Source: Christensenella sp. UBA7703 (GTDB lineage Bacteria > Bacillota > Clostridia > Christensenellales > CAG-138). Taken from it: a stretch of DNA of 64,000 nt. Where the stretch lies: NCBI GenBank assembly GCA_002482505.1, contig DLGD01000009.1:1-64000 (forward strand), in the 5' to 3' direction. The notes beneath the pieces were generated by a model. It had not been told where the DNA came from and did not search any database. It saw only the letters and a program-made list of their open reading frames with translations. Made by a program: the position numbers and the translations under genes. Of the stretch, positions 26,333 through 34,622 are shown piece after piece; the first letter of the stretch is position 1, and every line of letters starts with the position of its first letter.

Positions 26333-27433
26333 TTACTCATAATCCGCAAACAGCACTGCTGTCGCGGAATTACTTGCGGTGCGTTCTACCTCGGTAAGCT
26401 GTCCGCTGGAGAGATCGATTCGGTAGAGGATCAGCTCGTTGCTGTCCTGAAAACCAGAGAGCAGAAACTTACCGTCGGGCGTGATGTTGAAGTCACGCGG
26501 GGTTTTTGCGTTCGTTTTCTGGATGGCGATGGGCGAAAGCGTGCCGTCTTTTTGTACGCGGTAGCTTGCGATGCTGTCGTGCCCGCGGTTGCTCGCGTAG
26601 AGAAATTCGCCGTTGGGATGCAGCTTGATGCACGCGGCAATGGTCTCCACGGCGCAATCTGCCGGAAGCATCGGCAAGGCTTGCAGGAAGGTCGCTTTTC
26701 CCGTCTCGCTGTCATACGCGTAGACGCGAACGGTGCTACTGAGCTCCGTCAACAGATAGAGAAATTTTCCGCTCCTATCAAACACAAACTGCCTTGGGCC
26801 ATCGCCCGGTTCGGTCTTGATCGCGGGCGCGGCGTTGGGTGAAACAACACCCGTTGTCCAATCGATCCCGTAGACGGAGAGTTCATCCGTGCCAAGATCG
26901 GCAACCAGCACATGTTTGCCCGACGGATCGGGCGTAATCTGGTGCACATGCGGGCTGGCTTGCCGCGTCGGGTTGACGCTCTTGCCATAGTGCTGCACAA
27001 AACAGGAGGCGGTGCCGAGGCTGCCGTCCGGTAACACGGGCAGTATTGCGAAGCTTCCGCCAGTGAAGTTCGCAACCAGCAGATGGCTATCATCGGCGCT
27101 GAGGCTGACGCAGCAGGCATCCGCGCCGCCGGTCATGCGGCGATTGAGAAAGGTCAGTTCACCTGTCTTTTCATTGATTGCGTAAGCCGAAACCGCCGCG
27201 GATGCTTCTTCATGATATTCTTTCAACTCGCTGACCGTGTAGAGAAAGCGCTTGTCCGCGCTCAGCGCAAGATAGGTCGGGTTCGGCTTGCCCGTTGCAA
27301 ACAGGCGGGTGAGGTGCCCCGCTTCGTCCATGCGATAGACGGTGACGCCGTCTCCGCTGCCGGGGATGAGCTCGCCTGTGCCGAGGACGATGGGTTGGGT
27401 ATAGCTGCCGATGAAGACCAGACGGTTTTTCAT
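26333..27433 (-). CDS. Lactonase-family beta-propeller (6-phosphogluconolactonase-like)
   Basis: A 366-aa cytoplasmic protein of the YkgB/Pgl lactonase family, a seven-bladed propeller that hydrolyses sugar lactones. Family patterns include the N-terminal FIGSYTQP, PHVHQITPDPSGKHVLVADLGTDEL, GDGPRQFVF and FLYASNRGHDSIA; the His/Asp/Arg residues in these match those expected around the active site. It is the last gene of a three-gene minus-strand operon with a HAD phosphatase and a lyxose isomerase-like protein (41-bp gap), so its lactone is probably derived from a sugar handled here. Which sugar is unknown. Confidence 0.9.
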   Translation of the reverse strand: MKNRLVFIGSYTQPIVLGTGELIPGSGDGVTVYRMDEAGHLTRLFATGKPNPTYLALSADKRFLYTVSELKEYHEEASAAVSAYAINEKTGELTFLNRRMTGGADACCVSLSADDSHLLVANFTGGSFAILPVLPDGSLGTASCFVQHYGKSVNPTRQASPHVHQITPDPSGKHVLVADLGTDELSVYGIDWTTGVVSPNAAPAIKTEPGDGPRQFVFDRSGKFLYLLTELSSTVRVYAYDSETGKATFLQALPMLPADCAVETIAACIKLHPNGEFLYASNRGHDSIASYRVQKDGTLSPIAIQKTNAKTPRDFNITPDGKFLLSGFQDSNELILYRIDLSSGQLTEVERTASNSATAVLFADYE

Positions 27434-27474
27434 ATGGTTGCGTCTCCTGTCAAATATTTGAGAAACAAAATATG

Positions 27475-28302
27475 TTATTTGGCTTTCAGAATTTGTTCAA
27501 TCGCCCAAACGGCTCCGTCGCTGTCGTTGCTTGGCGCGACGTGCGTTGCCGCGTCTTTAACACTCTGCTGCGCGTTTTCCATCGCGAAGGAAAGTCCCGC
27601 GTGGCGAAACATTGCAACATCCGCCTCGCCGTCGCCAACCACCGCGGCTTCATCCGGCGAAATGCCGAGATAGTTGCAAAGCGCGAGTAGCCCCGTGCCC
27701 TTTTCTACGCCTTTTTGGTTGACCTCCAGCCCGTTTTGAATCGAGACGACCAGATCGACCGGGAAAGCTTCGCAAAAGGCGCGCAGGCGCGGCAGATCCG
27801 AGAGGTCTTCAAACGAGATGTAGAGCTTTTCAATGTCGCTTGCGCGCGTTGCCAGTAAATCCCCGACGTGTTGCGCGGGCGTATATCCAGCAATCAGCGA
27901 GGGATGACGCATGTGCTCAACACCAAATTGGCTGACATGCGGCCAGAGCGATTCGTCAAGATAGGACGTTCCGTCCGCATAGACCTGCGTCAGCGTACGA
28001 TAGCTGCGCGCCTCGCGTTCAATTTCCTGCGCAATCGAGAGCGGAAGATGGTTTTCGTAAAACGTCTTGTTCGTTTCCGTATCCAGTCCGGTTGCGCCAT
28101 TGCTGACGACAAAGTAACGAATCCACGGCAAACTCCGGCGCAAGTCGATCAATTCGCCCATGCTGCGCCCTGTGTTGATGGAGACGAGAATGCCCGCGTC
28201 CCGAAGGGACTCCACCGCGCGGATCACGGAAGGAGAAAGGGAAAGGTCGCTGCGGACGAGCGTGCCGTCTACATCCAGCGCGACAAGTTTGATCTTTGTC
28301 AT
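27475..28302 (-). CDS. Cof-type HAD-family phosphatase
   Basis: A 275-aa HAD hydrolase of subfamily IIB. Motif I is DVDGTL (about 9-14), motif II is SINTGRS, motif III is the Lys near NQKGVEKGTGL, and motif IV is VVGDGEADVAMF, where the common GDxxND is changed to GDxxAD. Such enzymes usually remove phosphate from sugar phosphates. Its start is 3 bp from the stop of the isomerase gene, indicating translational coupling. Substrate unknown. Confidence 0.92.
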   Translation of the reverse strand: MTKIKLVALDVDGTLVRSDLSLSPSVIRAVESLRDAGILVSINTGRSMGELIDLRRSLPWIRYFVVSNGATGLDTETNKTFYENHLPLSIAQEIEREARSYRTLTQVYADGTSYLDESLWPHVSQFGVEHMRHPSLIAGYTPAQHVGDLLATRASDIEKLYISFEDLSDLPRLRAFCEAFPVDLVVSIQNGLEVNQKGVEKGTGLLALCNYLGISPDEAAVVGDGEADVAMFRHAGLSFAMENAQQSVKDAATHVAPSNDSDGAVWAIEQILKAK

Positions 28303-28305
28303 GCG

Positions 28306-28992
28306 TCAACCTTTCGCTTTGGGGTATTCGTTGCAGAGCAGGCGATACGGGTTTTCGTCCTCTTCAATGGTGGAGAAGCGCCCAAGCGGCTCTAGGAAAC
28401 GATTGTCGTGCACATCGTCGTTGCACATACTCACCTCGCCCAGCAGAACCGGGCCGGAACCCGCCTCCACATTGAAGTCGTGATACAGATACGGCTGAAT
28501 CGAGATGCTCTCGCCGGGGGTCAGGCGAATCTGCGTTCCGGCGGAAACGGTAAACGTGCGTCCGTCGCAATGCAGCGTCACGTCACTGCTCGCCAGTTGC
28601 TCGTCCGGCGTGGAATTATAGACCGTGATGAGCACATTTCCGCCGCCGCGGTTGATGATGTCCTCCATCTTGCTCCAATGGAAGTGCATCGGCGAATACT
28701 GTCCTTCTTCTATATAAAGAAGCTTCTCTGCATAGGGCTTGGGGTAAACCTCCCGCTTGGCGAAGTTGCCGTTGCGGATGGTCACGAGAGAGAAGCCCAT
28801 CCTGGCGAAATCGCCCGCGCCATAGTCGGTGACATCCCAACCGAGCATGTTGTCGCGAATTTCGTCAAACGCATGATCTTTCGCTTGCCAGTCTGCGGGA
28901 GACCATGCGCAAAACGGCGGTAGTGCAAAGCCGTGCAGCGCGGCAAAGGCTTCCATGCGGCGGATGGCCGCGTTGATTTCGGAACGTTTCAT
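28306..28992 (-). CDS. D-lyxose isomerase-like (DUF1498) cupin enzyme
   Basis: A 228-aa cupin-fold sugar isomerase. The ATG at 28992 has AGGAG about 9 nt upstream; the frame extends further but without one. The metal site is visible as H-x-H-x4-E in MHFHWSKMED and a fourth His in YLYHDF, matching the pattern of the E. coli O157 D-lyxose isomerase. Members convert D-lyxose to D-xylulose and also D-mannose to D-fructose. It is first in an operon with a HAD phosphatase and a lactonase, and divergent from the ROK/GRE genes. The true substrate in this cluster may be a related sugar. Confidence 0.9.
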   Translation of the reverse strand: MKRSEINAAIRRMEAFAALHGFALPPFCAWSPADWQAKDHAFDEIRDNMLGWDVTDYGAGDFARMGFSLVTIRNGNFAKREVYPKPYAEKLLYIEEGQYSPMHFHWSKMEDIINRGGGNVLITVYNSTPDEQLASSDVTLHCDGRTFTVSAGTQIRLTPGESISIQPYLYHDFNVEAGSGPVLLGEVSMCNDDVHDNRFLEPLGRFSTIEEDENPYRLLCNEYPKAKG

Positions 28993-29169
28993 TTGGATGA
29001 TTCTCCTGATCAAAGTTACGCGCAGGATAGAGCGCGGCGGTATAGAATCCGGTTGTTTCGGGCGCAATCGCCCGACCGCTATCATTCTAGCGCATTTGTC
29101 CGGAATATGCAATGACAGACAGAATAGTTTCATATGAAAGCATTATTGTTATAATAGTAATGATTTTCG

Positions 29170-29198
29170 TTGACACGACCAAAACCAATCGCTATACT
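29170..29198 (+). promoter_or_regulatory. Promoter of the ROK/GRE1 genes
   Basis: A -35 TTGACA (29170-29175), a 17-bp spacer and a -10 TATACT (29193-29198), 51 bp before the ROK start codon. It lies in the 257-bp divergent region that also serves the isomerase operon. Confidence 0.8.
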
Positions 29199-29249
29199 GA
29201 ACCTGAGAAAACAATCACAAGTCTATGCGCGAAAGAGGAAAAGAGCAGC

Positions 29250-30191
29250 ATGAAGAGCGGATATGTCATCGGAATCGACGCGGGCGGAACCAAGGTTGCC
29301 TATGGACTATTCAACCCCGCGGGAGAGAGAATTGACCGCGCGCAGCACCCGACGGATGTTTGCGCAACCGGGGAATCGTTTTCCGATACGCTGGTGGAGA
29401 ACATTCAGGCGATTCTTGCGCGAAACAACATGAAGGACACGGATCTCGACGGAATCGGCATCTGTATGCCCTCGTTCATCCTCTTTGACGAAGGATATGT
29501 GCTCATGACCTCCGCGATGCCGGGCATCAAACAGTTTCCCATGCGGGACTATCTCAAAGCGCGGCTGAACACCAACATCGTGCTGGACAACGACAGCAAC
29601 GCGGCGGCGCTTGCCGAATACCGTCGGGGAGCCGGCAGAGGCAGCAAGCATCTGGTCTACATCACGGCGGGCACGGGTCTTGGCAGCGGAATCCTGATCG
29701 ACGGAAAGCTCTTTCGCGGCAGCTACGGCTGGGCGGGCGAATGCGGACACATGCTGGCAACGCCCGACGAAGGGCTGATGTGCGGCTGCGAGAACCGCGG
29801 TTGCTTCATGAGCTATGCTAGTGGCCGCGCGATGAGCGCGCGTGTGCGCGGGCAGATGACCTATTGCAACACCACGATCCTCACGCCGGAGACGGCGGAC
29901 GGAGAACATGTGCTGGCGGCGTATCATCAAAACGACCCGCTCGCGATCGAAACCATCGATACCATCGCGCATTACCTCGGCATCTGCGCGTTTAACATCT
30001 ACCAGATGCTCAACATCAACCGCTTCGTCTTTGGTGGTGGGCTGACGAACTTTGGCGATGTCTTGTTTGACCGCGTGAAGGCGGTGTTTGATCGATACAA
30101 TCACATTCCGCTGCCGGTGGAGTTTAAGCTTGCCGAGCTTGGCTCGGACATCGGACTTATCGGCGCGGCGGAGTTTGTCCGCGAGGCGTAA
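29250..30191 (+). CDS. ROK-family sugar kinase
   Basis: A 313-aa ROK protein without an N-terminal helix-turn-helix, so a kinase rather than a repressor. The ATG at 29250 fits the family start (MKSGYVIGIDAGGTKV); the frame upstream contains the promoter. The phosphate motif is DAGGTK, the catalytic Asp is in LDNDSNAAALAEY, ATP contacts are in TAGTGLGSGIL, and the zinc site is GH(M) followed by CGCENRGC. ROK kinases phosphorylate glucose, fructose, mannose, allose or N-acetyl sugars. It lies 40 bp upstream of GRE1. Confidence 0.92.
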   Translation: MKSGYVIGIDAGGTKVAYGLFNPAGERIDRAQHPTDVCATGESFSDTLVENIQAILARNNMKDTDLDGIGICMPSFILFDEGYVLMTSAMPGIKQFPMRDYLKARLNTNIVLDNDSNAAALAEYRRGAGRGSKHLVYITAGTGLGSGILIDGKLFRGSYGWAGECGHMLATPDEGLMCGCENRGCFMSYASGRAMSARVRGQMTYCNTTILTPETADGEHVLAAYHQNDPLAIETIDTIAHYLGICAFNIYQMLNINRFVFGGGLTNFGDVLFDRVKAVFDRYNHIPLPVEFKLAELGSDIGLIGAAEFVREA

Positions 30192-30231
30192 ATACCAATT
30201 AAAAAAGAAATTGACTCAGGAGAGAAACAAT

Positions 30232-32667
30232 ATGGAAGCAAGTAAGACGGAGAAAGAATACGGCAACCCCAAGGAATACTTTGGTTCGCTCAGCGAGCGC
30301 ACCGCGCGCATCCGCGCCCGCCTGCTGGACACACAGCCCACGGTAGACACCCAACGCGCGCTGCTCACCACGGAAAGCTACCGCGCGCACGAGCAGGATC
30401 AAGTGGTTTTGCGCCGCGCCTATATGCTCGACAACGTCCTGCGCAACATGAGCATCTACATCGACCCGGATGCATTGCTTGCCGGGAACCAAGCCTCCAG
30501 CGATCGCAGCGCGCCGATCTTTCCCGAATACGCGATGGATTGGGTGATCAAGGAGTTGGACGCGTTTGACAAGCGCGATGGCGATCGCTTCACCATCACG
30601 GAAGAGAACAAGCAGATTTTGCGCGACATCTACCCTTACTGGAAAGGGCGCACCTTGCAGGACAAGGGCTATGCCGCGTTTCCGGAGCGGGCGAGATTGT
30701 TCTATGACCTCGGCATCATCAAGACCGAGGGCAACATTACCTCGGGAGATGCGCACATCGCGGTGGACTACGGCCGAATTCTGCGCGAAGGCCTCGCGGG
30801 CTATCGCGCGCGGGTGCTCGAGCAACAGGATACGCTGGAGCTTTCCAACTTCGAAGACCTCAAGAAGAGCTATTTCTATCGCTCGATCCTGATCGTGCTG
30901 GACGCGGTCGAGGCGTTTTCGCTTCGCTATGCAGCGCTGGCGGAGGAGCAGGCACAGACCGCGACGCCGGAGCGCGCAAAGGAACTGCTGGAGCTGGCAC
31001 GTATCTGCCGCAAGGTGCCGATGCAGCCGGCAAGCAGCTTCCACGAGGCGCTGCAGAGTATCTGGCTGCTGCATGTCGTCCTCCAAATCGAAAGCAACGG
31101 GCATTCGCTCTCCTACGGGCGGATGGATCAATATGTCTACCCGTTTTATGAAAAGAGCCGCGCAGAGGGCATGAGTGAGGAATTTGCAAGCGAACTGCTC
31201 GAAAACCTCTGGCTGCGCACCTTTACCATCAACAAGATTCGTTCCTGGTCGCATACGCGCTTCTCCGCTGGCAGCCCGCTTTACCAGAACGTGACGGTCG
31301 GCGGGCAGACGGTGGATGGAAAAGACGCGGTGAACCCGCTGAGCTATCTGATCTTGCGCTCCGTCGCGCGCTGCCATCTGCCGCAGCCGAACCTCACCGT
31401 TCGCTACCACAAGGGGCTGAGCGACGACTTCATGCAGGAATGCATTCAGGTGATCCGCTGCGGATTCGGCATGCCCGCGTTCAACAGCGACGAGATCATT
31501 ATTCCTTCGTTCCTCAACCTCGGCGTGAAGAAAGAGGACGCGTATAACTACAGCGCAATCGGGTGTGTCGAGGTTGCGGTACCCGGCAAATGGGGCTACC
31601 GCTGCACGGGGATGAGCTTTCTGAATTTTCCGAAAACGCTGATGATCGCGCTCAACGACGGCATCGATATCGACAGCGGCAAGCGCGTGTTTGAGGGAAC
31701 GGGGCATTTCCTCGCAATGGAAAAATTTGATGACGTGATGAAAGCCTGGGACATCTTCGTGCGCGAGTTCTGCCGTCAGGCGGTGATTCTCGACTCCGCC
31801 GCCGACATGGTGCTCGAGCAAGAGGTGCCGGATATTCTCTGCTCCGCACTGACGGAGGATTGCATCGCCCGCGGCAAGCACCTCAAAGAAGGCGGTGCGG
31901 TCTATGATTTCATCAGCGATTTGCAGGTTGGCATCGCAAATCTTGGCGACTCCCTCGCCGCAATCAAAAAGACGGTCTACGAAGACAAGAGCGTGACCAG
32001 AGAAGAACTCTGGAACGCGCTTTTGACCGACTTCGCGGGTGAACGCGGGGAAGAGATCCGCAAGCTCCTGCTTGCCGTACCCAAGTTCGGCAATGACGAC
32101 GACTACGTGGACAGCCTCGTGGTGGAAGGCTACGACAGCTACATCGACGAGCTGAAAAAGTATAAAAACACGCGCTACGGGCGCGGGCCGATCGGCGGTT
32201 GCTACTATGCGGGCACAAGCTCCATCTCCGCCAACGTGCCGCAAGGCGCGGGCACCTGCGCGACTCCAGACGGGCGGCACAAAGGTGACCCTCTGGCGGA
32301 AGGCTGCTCGCCCACGCACGCGGCGGATGTCAACGGACCCACCAGCGTGTTCAAGAGCGTGAGCAAACTCCACACGGATAAGATCACCGGCGGCGTGTTG
32401 CTCAACCAAAAGGTTGCGCCGAGCATGCTCGAAAAACCGCGCGACCGACAGAAGCTCCTGTTCCTGCTGCGTACGTTCTTCAACACGCTCAAGGGGTTTC
32501 ATGTGCAGTATAATGTCGTCTCCAGAGAGACGATGCTGGACGCACAGGTTCACCCGGAGAACCATAAGGATTTGATCGTGCGCGTTGCGGGCTATTCCGC
32601 GTTTTTCAACGTACTTTCGCGCCAGACGCAGGACGACATCATCGCCAGAACCGAGCAGGTGCTGTAA
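30232..32667 (+). CDS. Glycyl radical enzyme 1, dehydratase/lyase type
   Basis: An 811-aa GRE; the ATG at 30232 follows AGGAGAG. The catalytic Cys is C445 in AIGCVEV, followed by Glu447, the GCVE arrangement of dehydratases and C-N/C-S lyases (glycerol dehydratase, choline lyase, hydroxyproline dehydratase). Pyruvate formate-lyase has two adjacent Cys instead. The radical-bearing Gly is G787 in RVAGYSAFF near the C-terminus. The remainder aligns throughout with the PFL-like fold (LPQPNLTVRYHKG, FNSDEIIIPSFL, TPDGRHKGDPLAEG). Expected chemistry is radical elimination of water or another group from a diol-like substrate. It needs the activase encoded at 37.0 kb, as none is adjacent. Substrate unknown. 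Confidence 0.93.
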   Translation: MEASKTEKEYGNPKEYFGSLSERTARIRARLLDTQPTVDTQRALLTTESYRAHEQDQVVLRRAYMLDNVLRNMSIYIDPDALLAGNQASSDRSAPIFPEYAMDWVIKELDAFDKRDGDRFTITEENKQILRDIYPYWKGRTLQDKGYAAFPERARLFYDLGIIKTEGNITSGDAHIAVDYGRILREGLAGYRARVLEQQDTLELSNFEDLKKSYFYRSILIVLDAVEAFSLRYAALAEEQAQTATPERAKELLELARICRKVPMQPASSFHEALQSIWLLHVVLQIESNGHSLSYGRMDQYVYPFYEKSRAEGMSEEFASELLENLWLRTFTINKIRSWSHTRFSAGSPLYQNVTVGGQTVDGKDAVNPLSYLILRSVARCHLPQPNLTVRYHKGLSDDFMQECIQVIRCGFGMPAFNSDEIIIPSFLNLGVKKEDAYNYSAIGCVEVAVPGKWGYRCTGMSFLNFPKTLMIALNDGIDIDSGKRVFEGTGHFLAMEKFDDVMKAWDIFVREFCRQAVILDSAADMVLEQEVPDILCSALTEDCIARGKHLKEGGAVYDFISDLQVGIANLGDSLAAIKKTVYEDKSVTREELWNALLTDFAGERGEEIRKLLLAVPKFGNDDDYVDSLVVEGYDSYIDELKKYKNTRYGRGPIGGCYYAGTSSISANVPQGAGTCATPDGRHKGDPLAEGCSPTHAADVNGPTSVFKSVSKLHTDKITGGVLLNQKVAPSMLEKPRDRQKLLFLLRTFFNTLKGFHVQYNVVSRETMLDAQVHPENHKDLIVRVAGYSAFFNVLSRQTQDDIIARTEQVL

Positions 32668-32695
32668 ATAAAACGCATTCGCTTTTCAGAACCGC

Positions 32696-32724
32696 TTCAC
32701 ATGGCTTTCGCCTGCTGTTATAAT
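32696..32724 (+). promoter_or_regulatory. Promoter of the DeoR-type gene
   Basis: A -35 TTCACA (32696-32701), a 17-bp spacer and a -10 TATAAT (32719-32724), 71 bp before the regulator start. Confidence 0.7.
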
Positions 32725-32794
32725 AGTGGCGCAGATTCGTTTCAAATGATCGGCCAGAGTCTGCATTATGAAACAAAATGACGGGAGTTATGAA

Positions 32795-33538
32795 ATGAAT
32801 CAGCGCTGTCTGACGATACTCGACCTGCTCAACCGCGAAGAAACGCTGGATGTCAACGATCTGGCTCAGCGGCTGAATGTCTCCGCCGTGACGGTGCGAA
32901 AAGACCTCGCTGTGCTCGAAAACAAGGGGCTGCTGCTTCGTCAGCACGGTTGCGCCATGCGTGTTTCCCCAAACGACGTTGGCTATCGCATGACGTTTGA
33001 CTATGAGGTGAAACGAAGAATCGCGCGGCGGGCGGCGGACATGGTCGGCAGCGGCGAAGCGGTCATGATCGAATCCGGCTCCACCTGCGCGATGCTGGCC
33101 GAAGAACTCGTGCGCAAAAAGCGGGATGTGACCATCATCACGAATTCCGCATTCATTGCGGGCTATGTGCGCTCCATCCCCGGCGCGCGCGTGGTGCTGC
33201 TCGGCGGCACGTATGACCCAGACGCGCAGGTGATGAGCGGTCCGCTCGTCGGCAAATGCGCGGAGGAGTTCTATGTTGATAAATTCTTCATCGGCACCGA
33301 CGGATATGACCCCAACCAGGGATTTTCCAACGTGGACATGCTCCGCGCGGAGGCCGTTCGCGCCATGGCGGCGCGCGCGGACAAGCGCATCATCCTCACC
33401 GATGTATCGAAATTCAACAAGCGCGGCGTGGTGCAGCTTATGCCCGCGCGGCAGGTGACGCATGTGATTACCGACGCGGTGCCGGACAACTGCCGCCTAT
33501 CTCTGGAGGAGAGCGGCGTGGAGATTATCCTCACGTAA
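32795..33538 (+). CDS. DeoR-family transcriptional regulator
   Basis: A 247-aa repressor. The start at 32795 has GGGAG 7 nt upstream; the earlier ATG at 32768 has none. The N-terminal helix-turn-helix is LDVNDLAQRLNVSAVTVRKDLAVLE. The C-terminal sensor domain has GSGEAVMIESGSTCAMLAEEL and IILTDVSKFNKRG, the pocket that normally binds a phosphorylated sugar. It lies between the two GRE genes, so a sugar phosphate made in this pathway is the probable inducer. A terminator follows at once. Confidence 0.92.
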   Translation: MNQRCLTILDLLNREETLDVNDLAQRLNVSAVTVRKDLAVLENKGLLLRQHGCAMRVSPNDVGYRMTFDYEVKRRIARRAADMVGSGEAVMIESGSTCAMLAEELVRKKRDVTIITNSAFIAGYVRSIPGARVVLLGGTYDPDAQVMSGPLVGKCAEEFYVDKFFIGTDGYDPNQGFSNVDMLRAEAVRAMAARADKRIILTDVSKFNKRGVVQLMPARQVTHVITDAVPDNCRLSLEESGVEIILT

Positions 33539-33544
33539 CGCATC

Positions 33545-33573
33545 AGAACGGGGGACAGCCTCCGTTCTTTTTT
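33545..33573 (+). terminator. Intrinsic terminator between DeoR and AraC genes
   Basis: The stem AGAACGG (33545-33551) / CCGTTCT (33562-33568) is followed by a run of Ts to 33573. The AraC gene starts only 31 bp later without an obvious promoter, so it may depend on partial read-through. Confidence 0.88.
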
Positions 33574-33603
33574 CTTACGGCGGGCGATGAAGGAGAGAGT
33601 GCA

Positions 33604-34413
33604 TTGGCGGACTTCTTTGCAAACGGATATGAAGGCTTTTGCGCGGCTGTGGATGCTTCCGAAACGCCGGTGCTGTTTTGCGAACGCTTTGACGAGCGCA
33701 GCAGCATCTGGAATTTTAACGAGCACTGCCACAACTGCATCGAACTGATCTATTTTCTCTATGGGAATGCCCGCGTGATTACGGGAGGAACGAGCGTACA
33801 GGCTTCGTTTTACGACATGATCGTTTACCCGCAAGGAAAGCTGCACACGGAAAGCCTCCAATTTGACCATCATCAGGAGATCATCTGCATCTGGGTGGAT
33901 ATCCCCGGACTGGAGCTTGATGATATCATGCGCATTCAGGATAAGGATGCGCGATTGAAGTGGCTCATGGAGACCATCCACGCGGAATACAAGAGTCAAA
34001 CGCCCAATACGGCACTGATCGACCATTTTGTGAAGAGCGTTGTGCTGATGATTGGTCACTGCTACCTCGAAAAGCAGACACAGAGCGACATGATTAGCCG
34101 CGTGATCCTCTATATGCAGGATCACCTGACCGAGAGCATTAGCGTTCAGCAGCTCGCGGACATGGTCTATGTCAGCAAATCTTATCTCAGCCGCGCGTTC
34201 AAGCAAAAGACGGGGCTTTCGCTGATGGAATACCTCAACTCTCTGCGCATGGAAGCGGCAAAGGCGCTGCTTGCGGCAAGCAACATGAACACGGATGAGA
34301 TTGCTTGCCGTACAGGCTATCACTCCGCGAAGTTCTTTTATCGGGCGTTTCGCGCATATACAGGCATGTCTACACGGGAATACCGTAAAAACGGGAGTGA
34401 AAACAGGATATAG
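33604..34413 (+). CDS. AraC-family transcriptional regulator
   Basis: A 269-aa regulator with a TTG start preceded by GAAGGAGAGAG. The N-terminal part (about 30-130) is a cupin-like sensing domain beginning with NEHCHNCIELIYFLYG. The C-terminal part (about 170-265) has two helix-turn-helix units: ISVQQLADMVYVSKSYLSRAFKQKTG and EIACRTGYHSAKFFYRAFRAYTGMS. These proteins usually activate sugar-use genes when the ligand is bound. It stands immediately upstream of the GRE2-ABC transporter operon and is its probable activator. Confidence 0.9.
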   Translation: MADFFANGYEGFCAAVDASETPVLFCERFDERSSIWNFNEHCHNCIELIYFLYGNARVITGGTSVQASFYDMIVYPQGKLHTESLQFDHHQEIICIWVDIPGLELDDIMRIQDKDARLKWLMETIHAEYKSQTPNTALIDHFVKSVVLMIGHCYLEKQTQSDMISRVILYMQDHLTESISVQQLADMVYVSKSYLSRAFKQKTGLSLMEYLNSLRMEAAKALLAASNMNTDEIACRTGYHSAKFFYRAFRAYTGMSTREYRKNGSENRI

Positions 34414-34444
34414 GGTTCACGATTGTGCACGTTTCAAGCACGCA

Positions 34445-34469
34445 AAACGGTTTTAGGACCGTTTTTTTT
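34445..34469 (+). terminator. Intrinsic terminator after the AraC gene
   Basis: AAACGGT (34445-34451) / ACCGTTT (34458-34464) with a 6-nt loop and a run of eight Ts. The next 150 bp carry the leader of GRE2, with AT-rich sequence and TTTCG-tt-CGAAA (about 34527-34539) as a possible operator; no strong promoter match is seen. Confidence 0.9.
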
Positions 34470-34622
34470 GTGGTAGCATTCTTATAGAAACAAGCAGATT
34501 CGTTCTATTCATCGAAAGATCAATTTCGTTCGAAACATTACTACGATTCAAACACATAAAATTCAACATCGAAGATAAAATAGTAACCATTTTCACCCGA
34601 CCAAACAACAAGGGATAAAATC

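Noticed and set aside
30199..32565. A 788-codon minus-strand frame opposite GRE1
   Set aside because: It mirrors the GRE coding sequence; the product is rich in Ala, Arg, Val and His with no domain, and the plus strand has all GRE motifs.
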